Origin: Rheum nobile
Lineage: Eukaryota; Streptophyta; Magnoliopsida; Caryophyllales; Polygonaceae
Direction of reading: 5' to 3'
Assembly: GCA_027886185.1 (NCBI GenBank)
Contig: WOAB01000093.1
Location: 6,634,001-6,698,000, forward strand
Length of the DNA stretch: 64,000 nt
In this document: piece after piece, positions 63,661 through 64,000 of the stretch
Numbering within the stretch: position 1 is the first letter of the stretch
Layout of the letters: the number at the start of each line of letters is the position of its first letter
Made by a program: the position numbers and the translations under genes
The notes under the pieces: model-generated
Told to the model about the DNA's origin: nothing
Database searches by the model: none
The model's input: only the letters and a program-made list of their open reading frames with translations

Positions 63661-64000
63661 ACGTCAAAATCCAAAAGAAGTTCCTACAATCAATCAACAA
63701 GCAAGCCAAAAACATTCCAAGCACAACCAAAGCAGCATATATATCTTCAGATAAATAAGCCACCTTACTACAATACCAACACAAGCTCGCCTTCGTGGTG
63801 GAGCATGACATGGAGCGCTGCACCTTTTATAGGCAGACAATTAGAAGTCGGCGGGGACACATGGCATAGATGTCCATTACGAGCCTTCAAATGGCTCCAA
63901 TTTATCCAGACAAGTAGAATTCTGAGGTGACACATGGAACACACGCCCTTCATCAGCCATCAAATGTTATCACGTTTAAGTTGATGATGCTTGAATCCCT
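63661..64000. other. Flanking DNA, possible promoter-like sequence on the minus strand
   Basis: No LINE, LTR or junction motif recognised. A minus-strand CCTATAAAAGG (63823-63833) resembles a TATA box and would direct transcription leftwards into the LINE array; CACATGG-type repeats (63858-63865 and 63931-63938) lie upstream of it. It could be a host promoter or part of another LTR. No convincing coding region. Confidence 0.3.

Noticed and set aside
63632..63823. 63-codon minus-strand frame at the right edge
   Set aside because: Overlaps the LINE B3 3' end, has no recognisable domain and sits downstream of only a speculative TATA box.

Overview
This is plant nuclear, repeat-dominated DNA. 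I found no host protein-coding gene, rRNA, functional tRNA or CRISPR array. The plant assignment rests on element families: L1-type LINEs whose ORF1 carries a DUF4283-like domain plus a CCHC zinc knuckle and whose ORF2 reads endonuclease, reverse transcriptase, zf-RVT; a chromovirus-like Ty3/gypsy element primed by initiator tRNA-Met; an Athila/Tat-type gag-pro element primed by tRNA-Asp; and a tRNA-derived SINE. An angiosperm is likely; I cannot name the species.

Layout. 1-27,646 holds five head-to-tail plus-strand LINEs of one family (A1-A5). A1 enters from the left edge and has an uninterrupted ORF2. A2, A4 and A5 each have one single-base indel in ORF2 (A4 also a nonsense codon), and A3 has one nonsense codon in each ORF. 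27,658-63,660 holds three older, decayed plus-strand LINEs of a second family (B1-B3). B1 is split by an 8.1 kb minus-strand Ty3/gypsy element (30,590-38,709). B2 is split by a 2.5 kb solo LTR of a related family (46,528-49,059). B3 is split by a truncated minus-strand Ty3/gypsy piece (about 50,967-60,070), which itself contains a 6.1 kb plus-strand gag-pro LTR element (53,103-59,186). The last 340 bases are probable pre-insertion flank.

The most unusual feature is the joints. Every LINE-to-LINE junction, in both families, carries the 12-mer AGAGCTCTCAGT directly after the upstream tail; a tRNA-derived SINE sits between two copies of it, and one joint holds five iterations. One LINE copy (A3) that lacks its whole 5' leader still abuts the motif, which suggests that the motif is a duplicated target and that unrelated retroelements have repeatedly used one sequence. 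The right edge of the array lacks the motif, so this remains a hypothesis.

How the parts would work together: in both LINE families the ORF1 stop and ORF2 start overlap as ATGA, in the seven copies where the joint is readable as such (in A2 a C-tract indel fuses the two ORFs instead). This implies coupled termination-reinitiation to make ORF1 RNA-binding protein and ORF2 endonuclease/RT from one transcript. The three LTR elements are all non-autonomous (RT/RNase H/integrase deleted, or only an LTR left). All three LTR types carry GC-rich CCGCGATCGCGG-like or CCGCGGGTGCGG motifs.
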